A DNA stretch of 64,000 nt from Quercus robur (lineage: Eukaryota > Streptophyta > Magnoliopsida > Fagales > Fagaceae). A program made the translations under genes and the position numbers. Every line of letters begins with the position of its first letter. Position 1 is the first letter of the stretch. Below the pieces are notes generated by a model, which was not told where the DNA came from, made no database searches, and was given only the letters and a program-made list of their open reading frames with translations. Location of the stretch: the NCBI RefSeq assembly GCF_932294415.1, contig NC_065535.1, positions 7,973,001 to 8,037,000 of the forward strand, written 5' to 3'. Shown piece by piece: positions 11,738 through 22,399 of the stretch.

Positions 11738-12334
11738 TTCATACTTGTTCTCAAGTACTCTTTTGCTTTTACTACTTGCCAATAAGTAATATGGATTTAT
11801 CAAAAAATAACTTTTTGTTTTTTTTAAAAATGCTTTCTAACCTTATGGTTTAAGAGGTGTAATAAATTAAATCTCTGGGTTAATATAAAATTTCAACCTG
11901 CTATCCAACCTAGCTTTTTCTTTAATAGTTAAACTTGCCAGACTCACATGGAAATCTATATCATATTCATGTGAGCTAGTGCATGATGGAGAAGGTTAGA
12001 TGGTTTTGAGCGAGATGATGCAAAGGTCTAATGAACCAAATATTTCATTAACAACAAAAATGCAAATTAAAATTTTAATAACAAAATGACAATTGACTAA
12101 AATTTTGAGGGTTCAATTTAAAGATTAGGGAGACAAATGTGTTTAAAAAAAACCATGTGATTTCAACAAAATTTTATGTTCCTATCGTAAATCCCATAAA
12201 TTGAGGGAAAAAGGCAAATTATAATTTAAATCTAATACTTTAAGGGTTGTTTTAATTTCAAATGTTCAAAATCAAGCCTTGAAGTTTGAGAATTGATACT
12301 ACAACAAATTAAACATTAAAATTTTTGTTAGTTT

Positions 12335-12369
<35 letters not shown>

Positions 12370-12470
12370 GAAACTATAATGTTTAATTCGTAATATCTCT
12401 AAGTTTGAGGGGGTTTAATTTGAAACACTTTTAAAATATAAGGATTAAAATGTAAATAAGAAAACAATGC
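11738..12470. other. AT-rich intergenic DNA
   Basis: No gene or bounded repeat seen. A 36-base poly-A run ends near 12367. Confidence 0.5.
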
Positions 12471-12472
12471 CT

Positions 12473-12520
12473 AAACCCTAATGTGGGGTATTCTAGTGCT
12501 TCTCTTTCCTATAAATAAAG
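12473..12520 (+). promoter_or_regulatory. Telo-box and TATA promoter for the snoRNA unit
   Basis: AAACCCTAA (12473-12481) is a perfect telo-box, a motif common in plant promoters for ribosomal-protein and snoRNA genes. A TATAAATAAAG box follows at 12510-12520. Transcription would start near 12540. A CT-rich leader ends at a donor-like CCTAG|GTAAGTTT (12596), just before the two snoRNAs. Confidence 0.65.
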
Positions 12521-12670
12521 AAGAACGCAAAGGAGTGAAGCCGTCCCGTCCTGCACAGATTCACAATCCTCACTCCTCACTCCGCGCAGTTCCTAGGTAA
12601 GTTTTAAGATTCAGGTTTAGAATTCGTTGTAATAACGGGTTTTTCTATGAATCATATGTTGTACATGTGA

Positions 12671-12775
12671 ATTGGGTTTCTCTATGATGATGAACATTGA
12701 TCAAAGATGACGAGTCCGATGTTTATCCATTCACCTTGACGACAAAACGAGGCATTTGTCTGAGAGAAACCCAAT
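12671..12775 (+). ncRNA. Box C/D snoRNA, copy 1, with complementarity to 25S rRNA
   Basis: C box ATGATGA at 12684-12690 and D box CTGA at 12760-12763 are enclosed by a perfect 13-bp terminal stem (ATTGGGTTTCTCT against AGAGAAACCCAAT). The element before box D, ACGAGGCATTTG, is the perfect complement of CAAATGCCTCGT, which I recall from conserved plant and yeast 25S rRNA. Inside the RNA, GATGACGAG and ATCCATTCA are complementary to CTCGTCATC and TGAATGGAT a few bases further along the same rRNA region. By the fifth-nucleotide rule box D would direct 2'-O-methylation of the last A of CAAA. The snoRNA name is not certain. Confidence 0.88.
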
Positions 12776-12840
12776 ACACCCTTTTGGTTCTTATGTATGT
12801 AATGTTTTTAAAATTTTATATTTATGTATGAAATTTTTGG

Positions 12841-12935
12841 GGGATTTCTCTGTGATGATGAAAATTGATGACGAGTCTGATCTCTTTATCCATTCACCTT
12901 GATGACAAAACGAGGCATTTGTCTGAGAGAAACCC
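12841..12935 (+). ncRNA. Box C/D snoRNA, copy 2, tandem paralogue
   Basis: Close relative of the snoRNA 65 bp upstream. C box GTGATGA 12852-12858, D' CTGA 12877-12880, C' TGATGA 12900-12905, D CTGA 12923-12926, and terminal stem TTTCTCT/AGAGAAA. The D guide ACGAGGCATTTG is identical to copy 1. The D' guide GATGACGAG matches the adjacent CTCGTCATC of 25S rRNA. D' and C' are closer to consensus here than in copy 1. Confidence 0.88.
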
Positions 12936-13490
12936 TCTCTTTTGTTTTCTGTTTGGCTTTTTGGTTTTGGATTTTGCCTCTGTTTTGTTCTGTATTCTGA
13001 GCTCTGTTTCATTTATGTTTCACATTAGGCTCAGCCAAAAATCATTTTAAAGTTCACATTTTTAATGTACAAAACTATCCCATTTTTTAGATCGAAGTAA
13101 TGTGTATGAAACTGGGAAATACTGTGATATATTCTAATTGCAATCTTGAATATGAACTGTTGCTCAATGTGTGGGACGGAGATGTGTTTTGTTTTGGACT
13201 CATGAACAATGCTGATTTGATCACTGATATATTGGACACTGAAGATTGTTACAACGTGATCAGCTGTGTTGATATTAGTGACAAATCTTATAATAATAAC
13301 TCTACAACATAGATTTTGAGGCGTTGGTGTTTGGTGATTTTAAAGACCTTATCAGTTAGGCATGTAAAGGGAATAAAAGGGAACAACGGTGGTGACAGTG
13401 CGAAGAGTAATATTGGATGCGTAAAAATTCCAAGTTCAAAGTTTCTCACAAATTTTGTAATATAGGTTTTACCCAAGAAAGGGATATCAG

Positions 13491-13808
13491 TATGTTAAAT
13501 TTTTAATCATCAACTCCAAGGTAAAATCTCACTTAAAAATCTGGAATTAAAATTTTCAGACACAGACAATTATCCTAAGTTTTGTTTAGTCGAAATTAAC
13601 AGGTTTGATATGAATCCCTATAAGATTAGGTGTTTAGGGTACTATGCTTATGTTAAATTTTTAATAATCAACTCCAAGGTAAAATCTCAAATAAAAATAT
13701 GGAATTAAAAGTTTCAGACGCAGACCAATTATCCTAAGTCTTGTTTTGGAGAAATTAACAGGTTTGATATGAATCCCCATAAGATTAGGTGTTTAGGGTC
13801 CTATGCTG
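13491..13808. repeat. Tandem duplication, two ~160 bp units
   Basis: 13491-13650 and 13651-13808 both run from TATGTTAAATTTTTAATMATC through GATATGAATCCCYATAAGAT to GGGTMCTATGCT. By eye they are about 90% identical. Non-coding. Confidence 0.85.
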
Positions 13809-13860
13809 TACTTGGGCTGTGAAATAAACCTTTTGATGTGGTTGAGAGGAGCTGACTAAT

Positions 13861-14009
13861 GGTCCATTTGGATTGAGGGAGAGAGAGGGGTAGTAGAGAA
13901 GTATAGAATAGAGTAGATTTAGCACAAAATTAGCTTATTTTTAGTCAACTCTATTCTATTCCCCTTCACTCTTCCTCCTTCCCCCTTCCCCCTTCCATCC
14001 AAACAGGCC
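13861..14009. mobile_element. Short foldback MITE
   Basis: 149 bp with inverted ends GGTCCATTTGGATTGAGG (left) and GGCCTGTTTGGATGGAAG (reverse complement of right). Internal inverted TAGAATAGAGT ... ACTCTATTCTA lets the element fold on itself. The target duplication is not clear. Confidence 0.6.
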
Positions 14010-15879
14010 ATAAAGGTTAATAGGTAGGGATCAGATCATGATTTTCAAGTATCTGACCCTAGAGGAATACATCAAATACCTAAAAAGACAGTCTGGCTAT
14101 AATTTTCATCACTCTATAATGACAACCCAAGGAGGTTACTATAAAGTATAAACTATAGTATATCATGAGTTCAACATGAACTTCAAGTTGAAGCAAGCTA
14201 AATCAAATATGTTTATGGTGAAGCACTTAATATATAACTAACCTTTCATGGAAACAAACTTCTGATCTGCATATATGATCTCCCTATCAGGCTGTATACT
14301 CATTTTGGTTTGTATTTGAGAAGTGCACTCAAAATTGGATGTGGCCCTATTGACAACCTTTATCATTTACTGTAGTTCTTTTCCGTTTCCAGTCCCCCCC
14401 CCCACCCCGCTCTAATTATCTCAGATTTGATTTCAAATATGGAGCATTCTGCAAAAGCATTGGGCAGAGCCCTGGATGATCTCATTTATTCAAAGGCAAA
14501 GGCCTTCTTACAACCTTGTGTCATAACTGTCTGTTGTTCACCATCTTTCATTTCAGCAGAAAACTTCATCATCATACAATGCTGTTATTACTTTGGTTCA
14601 TTGTGGCTCCCCCCCCCCCCCCCCCCCCACCCCCCCCCGGCCCCGCCCTTTTTTTTTTCTTCTTATTTTTATTATGTGGGGAGGGGTTTCCAGACATGGC
14701 CTTGTTTTAACAGATTCCTATTTTCCTAAATTGTGACTTTATTCATTGAGATATGCTGGTTTGTGGATACAATTTGAGAAAATGTGGCAATGATGATTCT
14801 AAGGCCTTTTATTTACTGAGGCATTACCTATGATTTTTTCTCAAGTACTTTTGAGCCACATCTCAATTCTTGTATTTTGCATATCCTTTTGGAGCTTTCA
14901 TTTTCACATTTTTCTGTGTTTTCTGTCTATTAATTTTGCTTTGTAAAAACTATTAGAGTTTAAGTGGAAATGGCTGTGTGGAATTTTCTATGTATGGGTT
15001 CATGAACTTATGATTCATTCCCCCCTCCAATTTTCTAGGCCAGGGAACCTAAGATGCAGTGCACTAATTGGTGACCAATTGGATGGCCTTAGTGTTTGCC
15101 TCAAGTCTATCTTCAATGAAATTGGGCTCATAACCCTGAATTTCTGTTGAAGGGCTTGTCACTATGGCCAATGTTGATTTTGAGGCTGGTACCATGTTTC
15201 CAACCAGCCAGTAATGATTCCTATTCATTTAGACACTCTTCGTCATTAAAATTTTATATCTCTTTTGTTTTCTATGCCTCTTCGTGTTTTCTTTTGGTTT
15301 TATCAATACAAAGCAAACATATGTGATAGTGGGATGTCACTTTTATTGTAAATTTCATTTGAAATGCAAGAAAAAAGTTTATTTTGTTGAACCTCCAGCA
15401 TTATGGTATGGAACTTACGGTGCCTTTATATTTTTATATATGGAGTCTAGTAGCGTGCCTTTCACACTAAGGCACTTATGGTAAATGGTCTACATTTGTG
15501 GCTGAGCTGCTAGATCACTTTTCTTGTTGAAGCTGCTGAACTGAAAATTCTTTGGGTTTTTGGAGGTTTGCACCTCCTGCTTTTGAGGTACTAATGATGT
15601 TGGACTAAGTTGTCTGGGAATGTAGTGTTACCATTTTGTTTATCCAATATTTATTCAATGTTGGTGCTCTGGTTTCTGCCTATCTGCAAATGAAATTCCT
15701 GGCTGCTGATGGTCTATGGTGGTCTATGGGTTTATGTATATTTGAAACTCTTGGTTGTTGTTGGGTGGTGGTGTTATTCTTCATTTATACGAGGTGCCAA
15801 AAATGGGGATTGAGAACATGTAATACTGTATCATGATTACATAACATTGTTCATGATTACATTACTCCCAATTAAGTTA
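14010..15879. other. Region without a supported protein gene
   Basis: Some stretches look exon-like: an ATG-led open frame at 14439, then a poly-C run at 14610-14640, and a TTTTCTAG acceptor-like site near 15038. They do not join into a convincing reading frame and I recognise no protein. It could belong to the snoRNA host transcript or be decayed sequence. Confidence 0.4.
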
Positions 15880-16842
15880 GCTATTATATTCCGGAAGAGT
15901 TTTTTGTGATGTGCTGATATCATTTTTAAGCAATGACTCTTTTAATTTTTGAATAACTTATGAATGAAATGTTTCTTGGCAACAATGGTACTGAAAATTA
16001 AGCTGAAAAATGATGCTGCTCTAAAAGGGATTTGTAGGAATTGCTGGGTGCTTGCTGATTTAATTTAATGCAAGCAAGCCATGTTTCAACTTGCAAGTAG
16101 CTTTTGTGAAGCCGCTATAGATTATTAATGGATAGTGTACATGTGGGAAAATTTACAACTTAAAAGTAACCTGTTGTGTTTTGTAACTTGTGTTTTTAAC
16201 TGAAGCCGTATAGGATTTATCACTACTTCGTCTCCAAGTGGAGGTGCAAAATTGGACTCTTAATTTTCCACTCTAATTTTATTTTACTTGCGTACTGGGA
16301 AAAAATAAAAGACTTAAAAGAAGTGTGTGTTAATGATTTTCCTGATGCATGATATTATGCTATAAAAAAAATAGGGCAAAGATTTGCTACGAACTAAGTT
16401 TCAGCAATTTTTGAAAAATGCACATGTCAAATGACTATTTGGTGAAAAATTTAATCTTGGTAAGGAAATTTTTATTTAAATATAAGCTTAGACAGGTGCT
16501 TATCTGAAGCTTTTGTAGCAAATCCTTGCCCTATATATGGAAACTGAAGCTCATAGCAGGCACCAAGCAGAGCATCTAGGAAAAGTTAAATACTCTATTA
16601 GTCCATTTTCGATTTAGGCCCGGTCGGCTTTCATTTGCTACTGGGTGTCTGGGTCTATAAAGCAGCTGCTTTCGTCAAAATTTCCCCGCCAACTTGGGCT
16701 CACAAAGGAACAAAATCCTGGATGTGTATACAATAGCGATTAGGGGACAAACTTTATATAGGGTTCGGTAGGAATAACATTAACGTGGAGTCTCTAGAAA
16801 CTATTTTGGTTTACACAAAATGTTTGTGAGCCGTAAGATATT
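15880..16842. repeat. Segmental duplication block X, copy 1
   Basis: Matches 31049-32130 in the same orientation, from AGCTATTATATTCSGGAAGA to AATGTTTGTGAG. It is the left flank of the UPF0114 copy-1 region. No gene recognised. Confidence 0.85.
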
Positions 16843-16850
16843 TATTATAT

Positions 16851-16981
16851 GAATTTTACTAATGTGTGCCTTACACAATAATAAACCAATTTTGGAAAAA
16901 GTTTATCAGGAATTGAAAACGTTTTAACAAATTTTTTCAATTCCTAATAAAACTTTTCCAGAGCACACATTAACTAGACCC
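16851..16981. mobile_element. 131 bp foldback MITE with 9-bp target duplication
   Basis: Perfect 9-bp duplication TTATTATAT (16842-16850 and 16982-16990). Nearly the whole element is an inverted repeat: ACTAATGTGTGC...AGGAATTGAAAA faces TTTTCAATTCCT...GCACACATTAACTAG. The paralogous copy (flanks at 32130 and 46442) lacks it, which confirms the boundaries. Mutator-type by duplication length. Confidence 0.85.
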
Positions 16982-17162
16982 TTATTATATATCCGAGTAA
17001 TGTTATGGTAAAAAATTATAAAAAATTATTGATGTGGTAAATTTTTGTTTGTTCTCATTTAAACTCACAATTAATATTATTATTTTTATTTATCAATAAT
17101 TACTCACTACATTGATAGTTTGTAAAAGAGTCTATAAAATCGTTTATTATTTTCTTTTTTCA

Positions 17163-17365
17163 TGTGCGTTTGGCTTAGCTTAAAAAGTCGGATTATTTTA
17201 CTATTCAGTTTAGTGTTGCTACTATTTATGAATCATACTACACTTTTTAGTACTATTCATAGGTCCCACCATCATACTATTTTAGCTAAATTTTATCTTT
17301 ATCTACAGTATTTTCAGCAAAAAAATTTCAGTTTTAGCAAAATAAATAGATCCTAAACAGACTCT
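17163..17365. mobile_element. MITE present only in copy 1
   Basis: Inverted ends GTGCGTTTGGCTTAGC (left) and GAGTCTGTTTAGGATC (reverse complement of right). In copy 2 the flanks join directly (TTTCTTTTTCCATCTTGATATTTGGGGATG near 46640), so about 200 bp were inserted. Exact ends are uncertain by a few bases. Confidence 0.65.
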
Positions 17366-17419
17366 TCACAATGATATTTGGGGATGAAAAATGAAAATAG
17401 TAATCTGTATCTGACTAAC

Positions 17420-18576
17420 TAGGGGTGTCAAATGGATGGATTTGGGGTGGACATAATTAGGTTGGGTATATAAAACTCATTTGCCCATTAAAATCCATTT
17501 AACTAATTGCTTCTAACTCAAATCCAACTCAACCCAATTATTATGTGTAAACTCCAACTTACCCAATTACCAAAATGCCACTAAAATGAAAATGCCCAAA
17601 GTACTTTAAAATCTTCAAAAATGACCAAAATATTAAACAAATTTCTTGTACTTTCCCACACTTTCTCACCTACCAAACAGTTGAAATCTACCAAAAATAA
17701 GAAAAACACAGAAAAACCATAAATTTTTTTACTCCAAATCAAAGAAATACAGAGAATCCTAAAAAATCTAACGCCAATAGGTAATTCAATATTTCCAAGT
17801 CGCCAGGGGTTCCTTTTTTTCTCTCACACTGTAAAAACCACAAAAAAGTTGGCTTTTAAAAATTTTTCTAGTCCATTTTCTCAGCAACCAAACAAATCTT
17901 AAATTTAAAGAATTGACAATTAAAGAAACCTTACAGGCTTACACTCTCAAATCTCAAATCTCCAATCTCCGGCACGTCACCCACCTTCGAAAACCAAGTA
18001 ATTCTGAATCCCACCATGAGTGGACAACCACCACAAAGCCACCTCCAACTCAGACGAGTTAGAGCCATCGCTCGCCTACGATCAACCCTTGGAGAACGAC
18101 CTGGACGCGGATTATTACAAGGTACACTCATTAGCCACGATTTTTCCTCATTTTCCATCATTTTCTTGCCAACCAAACATAGCACCACCAAACTCATCAC
18201 CCATTTCCACAATAGATTCTTATTTCCACCACAAATAACGCCTCCATTGAAGAGCTTTGTGCTCAAAGAGAAGCATAGAGAGTGAGGGAAAGAGAGAGGC
18301 TAGGGTTTGAGTAGAGAGAAGAAGATGATGGCTAGGTTTGAAAAGAAACACAGAAACGGGCTAGGTTTTTTTTTTTTTTTTTTTAATGGAATGGGCTGGG
18401 TAAAATTGGTTAGATTGTTTTTGGGTTAAATGGGTTTTTAGTTAAAACCTAATAATTACTAGGTCTAATTGGGTTAATGTCCATTTAACTCAATTAATAT
18501 TTAGATGGATTTACATTTAATTAGAGTGGGTGGATTTGAACGGACAAATGAGTTTGAGCTTACTTTGCCATCCCTA
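17420..18576. mobile_element. Non-autonomous hAT element
   Basis: 1157 bp flanked by a perfect 8-bp duplication TGACTAAC (17412-17419 and 18577-18584). Terminal repeats are TAGGGGTGTCAAA and, reverse complement of right, TAGGGATGGCAAA, a typical hAT end. Copy 2 has the empty site (TTTGACAAACCTACACC near 46695). No transposase is visible. Short open frames inside are chance. Confidence 0.88.
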
Positions 18577-19034
18577 TGACTAACCTACACCTACTAGTAG
18601 TAATTTCCGCGGCGCTAGCTTTTGCCACGTTACAAACGTTTTAGACGTTGGTTTGCACATTGTAGGTGCTGCGAACCAACAATCGAGTTCAAATTCTACA
18701 AGGAGACATGTGCCTGAGTCGAGAGCTAAAAGTTAAAAAACGGTTCCAATTGCTGACAATCGAGAACCCAATACTGTTCCTAATTCGTACACACGTGGGT
18801 TGGCTTGGCTTGGCTTGGCTAATAAGCTTCCACTCTTGTCTCTTGCTGATGACGAACGCCCAAGCTTCACTTCTTTACGTTAAAGTCACGGACACATTCA
18901 AATATTCCAATAAACTTTGTTTGGCCTCCAAATTTTCTCAAGCATACGGTGGAGAATAACTCTCAGTGAAAGTTCCCCGATAGATTCGTGTGCGACTCAC
19001 AAGCAAAACGGACCCACACGCATGTAAAAAACGT

Positions 19035-19040
19035 CACGTG
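19035..19040. promoter_or_regulatory. Conserved G-box CACGTG upstream of UPF0114 copy 1
   Basis: CACGTG inside GTCACGTGAGAGTTGAG is kept in both gene copies (the other at 47098-47103), while much of the surrounding promoter has diverged. G-boxes bind bZIP or bHLH factors, often light or ABA linked. The role here is inferred. Confidence 0.5.
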
Positions 19041-19261
19041 AGAGTTGAGAATCGTGAGAGTTTGGTTTTGATTTTGGTTCGTTCAAATCAAAACACTCGG
19101 AAATGTCTTTGATTCAAAACCTAAAACCCACATCTCCAAGAAAAAACGAAAGTCCTAAAGAAATGGCCACCCATGTCCCGACAATCCCAGCTAATATATA
19201 TGCCGCGAATCTTCTTTGTACCATAGTCTCTTGTTTGTTTTCTACCTTCTACATTGCATAG

Positions 19262-19268
19262 TATAAAT
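19262..19268 (+). promoter_or_regulatory. TATA box of UPF0114 copy 1
   Basis: TATAAAT lies 95 bp before the ATG and is conserved at 47994-48000 in copy 2. A TATATAT run lies about 65 bp further upstream. Confidence 0.55.
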
Positions 19269-19356
19269 CAACCAAGCCTACATGACCAACCAAACACCTT
19301 GAAACTCCAAAGTAGTAACATTACTACTACTCTACTACACCAACAAAGAACAATTA

Positions 19357-21173
19357 ATGGCAACCACTAGATTGTTACGTACGACTAGGCCATTGGGTCT
19401 TGGTCTTCCTTCTTCTACTTCTTCTTCTTCCTCTTCTTTCTCTGTGAGGTGTCTAAACAAGGTGGGGTTTGATGGAGAGAAGAGAGTTTCTGAGAATTTT
19501 AGGAGGAAACCAATGGTGGCCGTGAAAGCCTCAGTGGCTTTTTCGAAGAGCTTGATTACGGCACAACCTCAAGTCAATCGGGGACTTTTGGATTTGGCTT
19601 CTTTGGTGGCAAATGTTAGCAAGGCTACGATGATTCTATTAAGGATTGCTGTGAAACAAAGGCCACGGAAATTTCACTTGCAAATGTTCATTGAAAGGGT
19701 AGGCCACTTTTTCTTTTGGAGCACCTACTTAGCTAGCTTTTAGATATTTGATTCTATACGGTTTTTAAAATCTCACTTATTTTAGCCATGAAATTGTAAT
19801 TTAACTGATATTTTTTAGTGTTTTCAATGAAAATATTTATGTTCAAATTTTCAACTATTGAAAAAAAAAAAAAAAAAAAAAAAAAAACTCACTCATATAT
19901 AATTATATTTTACTCAACTTTCAGCAAATAATCAGTTAGTGAAAAATTGCATCCAAAGTCTAAACTCACCCTCATGTACCTGTTTTGTAATTATTCATTT
20001 GTGGGTTACTTGTTCACGATGAAGTATCAAGCTTAATCATGGGGTCATAAAAAATTCATGGATATCTAATATTGATGAATCTAAGCAGGTTCAAGTTAGG
20101 TGATAATTGAAATTTCCGAGGACTGCTTGTTTTTCATTAACAGAATATTTAGCTTGTATATTTCACAAAACATTGAAGTCCTAAATTTTTTTTTTTCCTT
20201 CTTTGTTTTGGGTTAATGCGCAGGCTATAATTGATTGTCGATTCTTTACATTATTTGCTGTTGCGGGAACTTTACTTGGTTCAGGGTTATGTTTCCTTGA
20301 GGTAACGGCTTATTTCTTTTTCCAGCAAAAGTTTAGGACTGTGACTTTGTTATTGTTTTCTTTCTTTTATACGTACATTTTTCTTTCCAATAATGATAAA
20401 GACATTATAATTTGCATGCAGGGTTGTTTTACCATACTAGAGGCATATCTCCAATACTTCCATGCGTTGTCACATAAGTCAGATCAAGGACATGTGATGC
20501 AGCTACTTATTGAAGCCATAGGTATCTCTCTCAATATTATACACATGCATAATCAAGAATCCATTTAATAGTTTGAATTAGACAAAAAAATAATAATAAT
20601 AATAATAATAACACAAATATTTCATATTTACTATTTTACTTGTTCTGTGCGGTTCTATATATTGTTGAGCTATATGTTTATCAGTTTATCATTCTTGCAG
20701 ACATGTTCCTAGTAGGAACCGCCATGCTTATTTTCGGGATGGGCTTGTACGTCATATTTGTTGGAACAAAGACAATGAAAGAAAAGGGGTCAGGGCTTTC
20801 GGGATCAAACTTCTTTGGACTCTTCTATTTGAAGGTAAACTTATCAGAACAATTTCAAAGTAATACATATATATATATATATTAATATGTCCTTAGTCAA
20901 TGTGTTTGTGACTTCAATTAATTACATGATTTCTGTATCTTATTTCAGTCAATACCAACATGGGTTGGGATGCAATCAGTTTCTCAAGCCAAATCGAAAA
21001 TCGGCCATGCTGTGATGATGATACTTCAAGTGGGAGTGTTGGACAAGCTAAAGAGTGTACCTGTGGTTACGGGGTTGGATCTTGCATGTTTTGCCGGGGC
21101 TGTGTTTATTTCTTCGGCTTGCATCTACCTTCTCTCTAAACTCTCTGTCGGAAGTACTATGGAAGATTGGTAA
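19357..21173 (+). CDS. UPF0114 (YqhA-like) membrane protein, copy 1, five exons, 292 aa
   Basis: Exons 19357-19698, 20224-20301, 20422-20521, 20701-20834 and 20949-21173 join in frame with GT-AG introns and end MEDW-TAA. Residues 1 to about 60 are Ser/Thr/Arg rich and acid-poor, with the look of a plastid transit peptide. The core is a UPF0114 domain with membrane segments near 121-143 (FFTLFAVAGTLLGSGLCFLE), 174-196 (MFLVGTAMLIFGMGLYVIFVG) and 260-281. The family is found in bacteria and plants (Arabidopsis At4g19390 and At5g13720 types). Its molecular function is not established. Copy 2 at 48066-51126 differs by nine substitutions and one Ser, and both reading frames are intact. Confidence 0.9.
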
Positions 21174-21624
21174 AGCAATAGGAGTTCATACATGGGTCAA
21201 TATATTACAGGCCTCAAAAGGAAATGTTATGGTTCATCACACAATATTCTTTTATTAGAATGAACTGTGTATATGTATATCTAGCTAGAGAAAGCAGGGA
21301 ATCCCTGCGTTTATGAGAGTTATGTAAGATTATACATACACAGAGGAAGAAGCATAGAAGAGTGTCTCGAAGCCCTTTACAGATCGATATTGTAGTTCCC
21401 AACCGTAAAAGGTCCCATCACTGACAGCCGTCAACCTTTGATCTTCTTGAACAAGTGTTTAATTTATTCGTGTAATAGCCCATTCTTATTTATTTTCTAA
21501 GTAATAGCGAGATATGCCATGTACGTGAATAATGCACATGATGCCATTATATTGTACCATTCATTTCAATGGAAAAGTAAATATGTTATTAATTCAAGAA
21601 AAAAAAAAGAAAAGTAAATATATT

Positions 21625-22388
21625 TGTGGGGTCACGATTCTCAAACGGCCCAACGATTACGTTGGGCTCGCATGTGAAGGATCCCTCACAATAAGATTTG
21701 TAGAGAGTGGGCTTGAAAGGCAAGTGTTGGGTCACAGGGCGTTGGTCCAAACCGGACTTTAGGGAAACTCGGATAAGAAAAGGCTTCAGCCTGGATATCC
21801 AAGCCCTACAACTTTGTAACTTGGGGGATTGGACTCCTTGGATCATGTCCGAGGAGCACTAATGTCTTTCTCCGGTTACCCGACGGCGGGTTTTTCGTGG
21901 TGGTGTACATATATTGTCCGGTCATTCTCATCCCTGGAGTTTTTCCCAGGAAGTGAGATGGGGATCCCTCTCTGATTAGTTTATCTTCTTTTTTATACTA
22001 GCCCACGTTCGCTGTCCTTCGTCCACGTGTAGGGTCAACTTTTCCAGGACTGATATTTGTCCCGTCAATCTAATCCCAGAATTGTTGGGGATGGTTAATA
22101 AAGCCTAAAAATTAGGTTCTGTTAGGTGTGAAGTCTTATCAGTGAAGGGTATTAAGGACAACTTCCCTGAGATATTTTAGATCTTCTTACGGATTTGTTC
22201 TTATAGCCCTCTTTTACCCCTTTTGTCAAGGGAGCTCTAGGCTTGCCGAGGACTAAACCGTCCTCGGCTGCATATCTGGGCCATCCTCGGCCTTATACTT
22301 TTAAGCTTGGGCCATAACTTTTTTCAGCTTGGGCTTGCGGACTCCCCACGTGCAAGTGGGCCTGGCCCATAAACTATCGGGCCCCACA
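21625..22388 (-). repeat. LTR (left; 3' LTR of the element)
   Basis: 764 bp, begins TGTGGGGTCACGATTCTC, ends GGGCCCCACA. Nearly identical to 26852-27617. Confidence 0.9.
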
Positions 22389-22399
22389 ATAGCCCCTCA

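Larger units (their letters stand above)
12521..13100 (+). ncRNA. Probable host transcript of two box C/D snoRNAs
   Basis: The leader at about 12540-12596 has no start codon. It is followed by an intron-like GTAAGTTT and then two tandem snoRNAs. No downstream exon with coding potential is convincing, so the host may be a non-coding RNA or a ribosomal-protein-type gene that lost its coding part. The 3' end is not defined. Confidence 0.45.

Noticed and set aside
13150-13290. Possible third snoRNA near AACAATGCTGATTTGATCAC
   Set aside because: There is a short AACAAT/ATTGTT stem and CTGA motifs, but no acceptable C box and no recognised guide.
14427-14729. 100-codon frame starting MISNMEHSAKALGRALDDLI
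   Set aside because: It runs into a poly-C tract giving poly-Pro. No family was recognised and there are no supporting exons.
14770-14860. ATGATGA and CTGA with a TTGAGAAAA/TTTTCTCAA stem, snoRNA-like
   Set aside because: The spacing between C and D boxes is too short, the D box is far from the stem, and no rRNA complementarity was recognised.
18016-18285. Frames inside the hAT element, some resembling proline/serine-rich proteins
   Set aside because: They lie wholly between the element ends, overlap on both strands and have no known domain.
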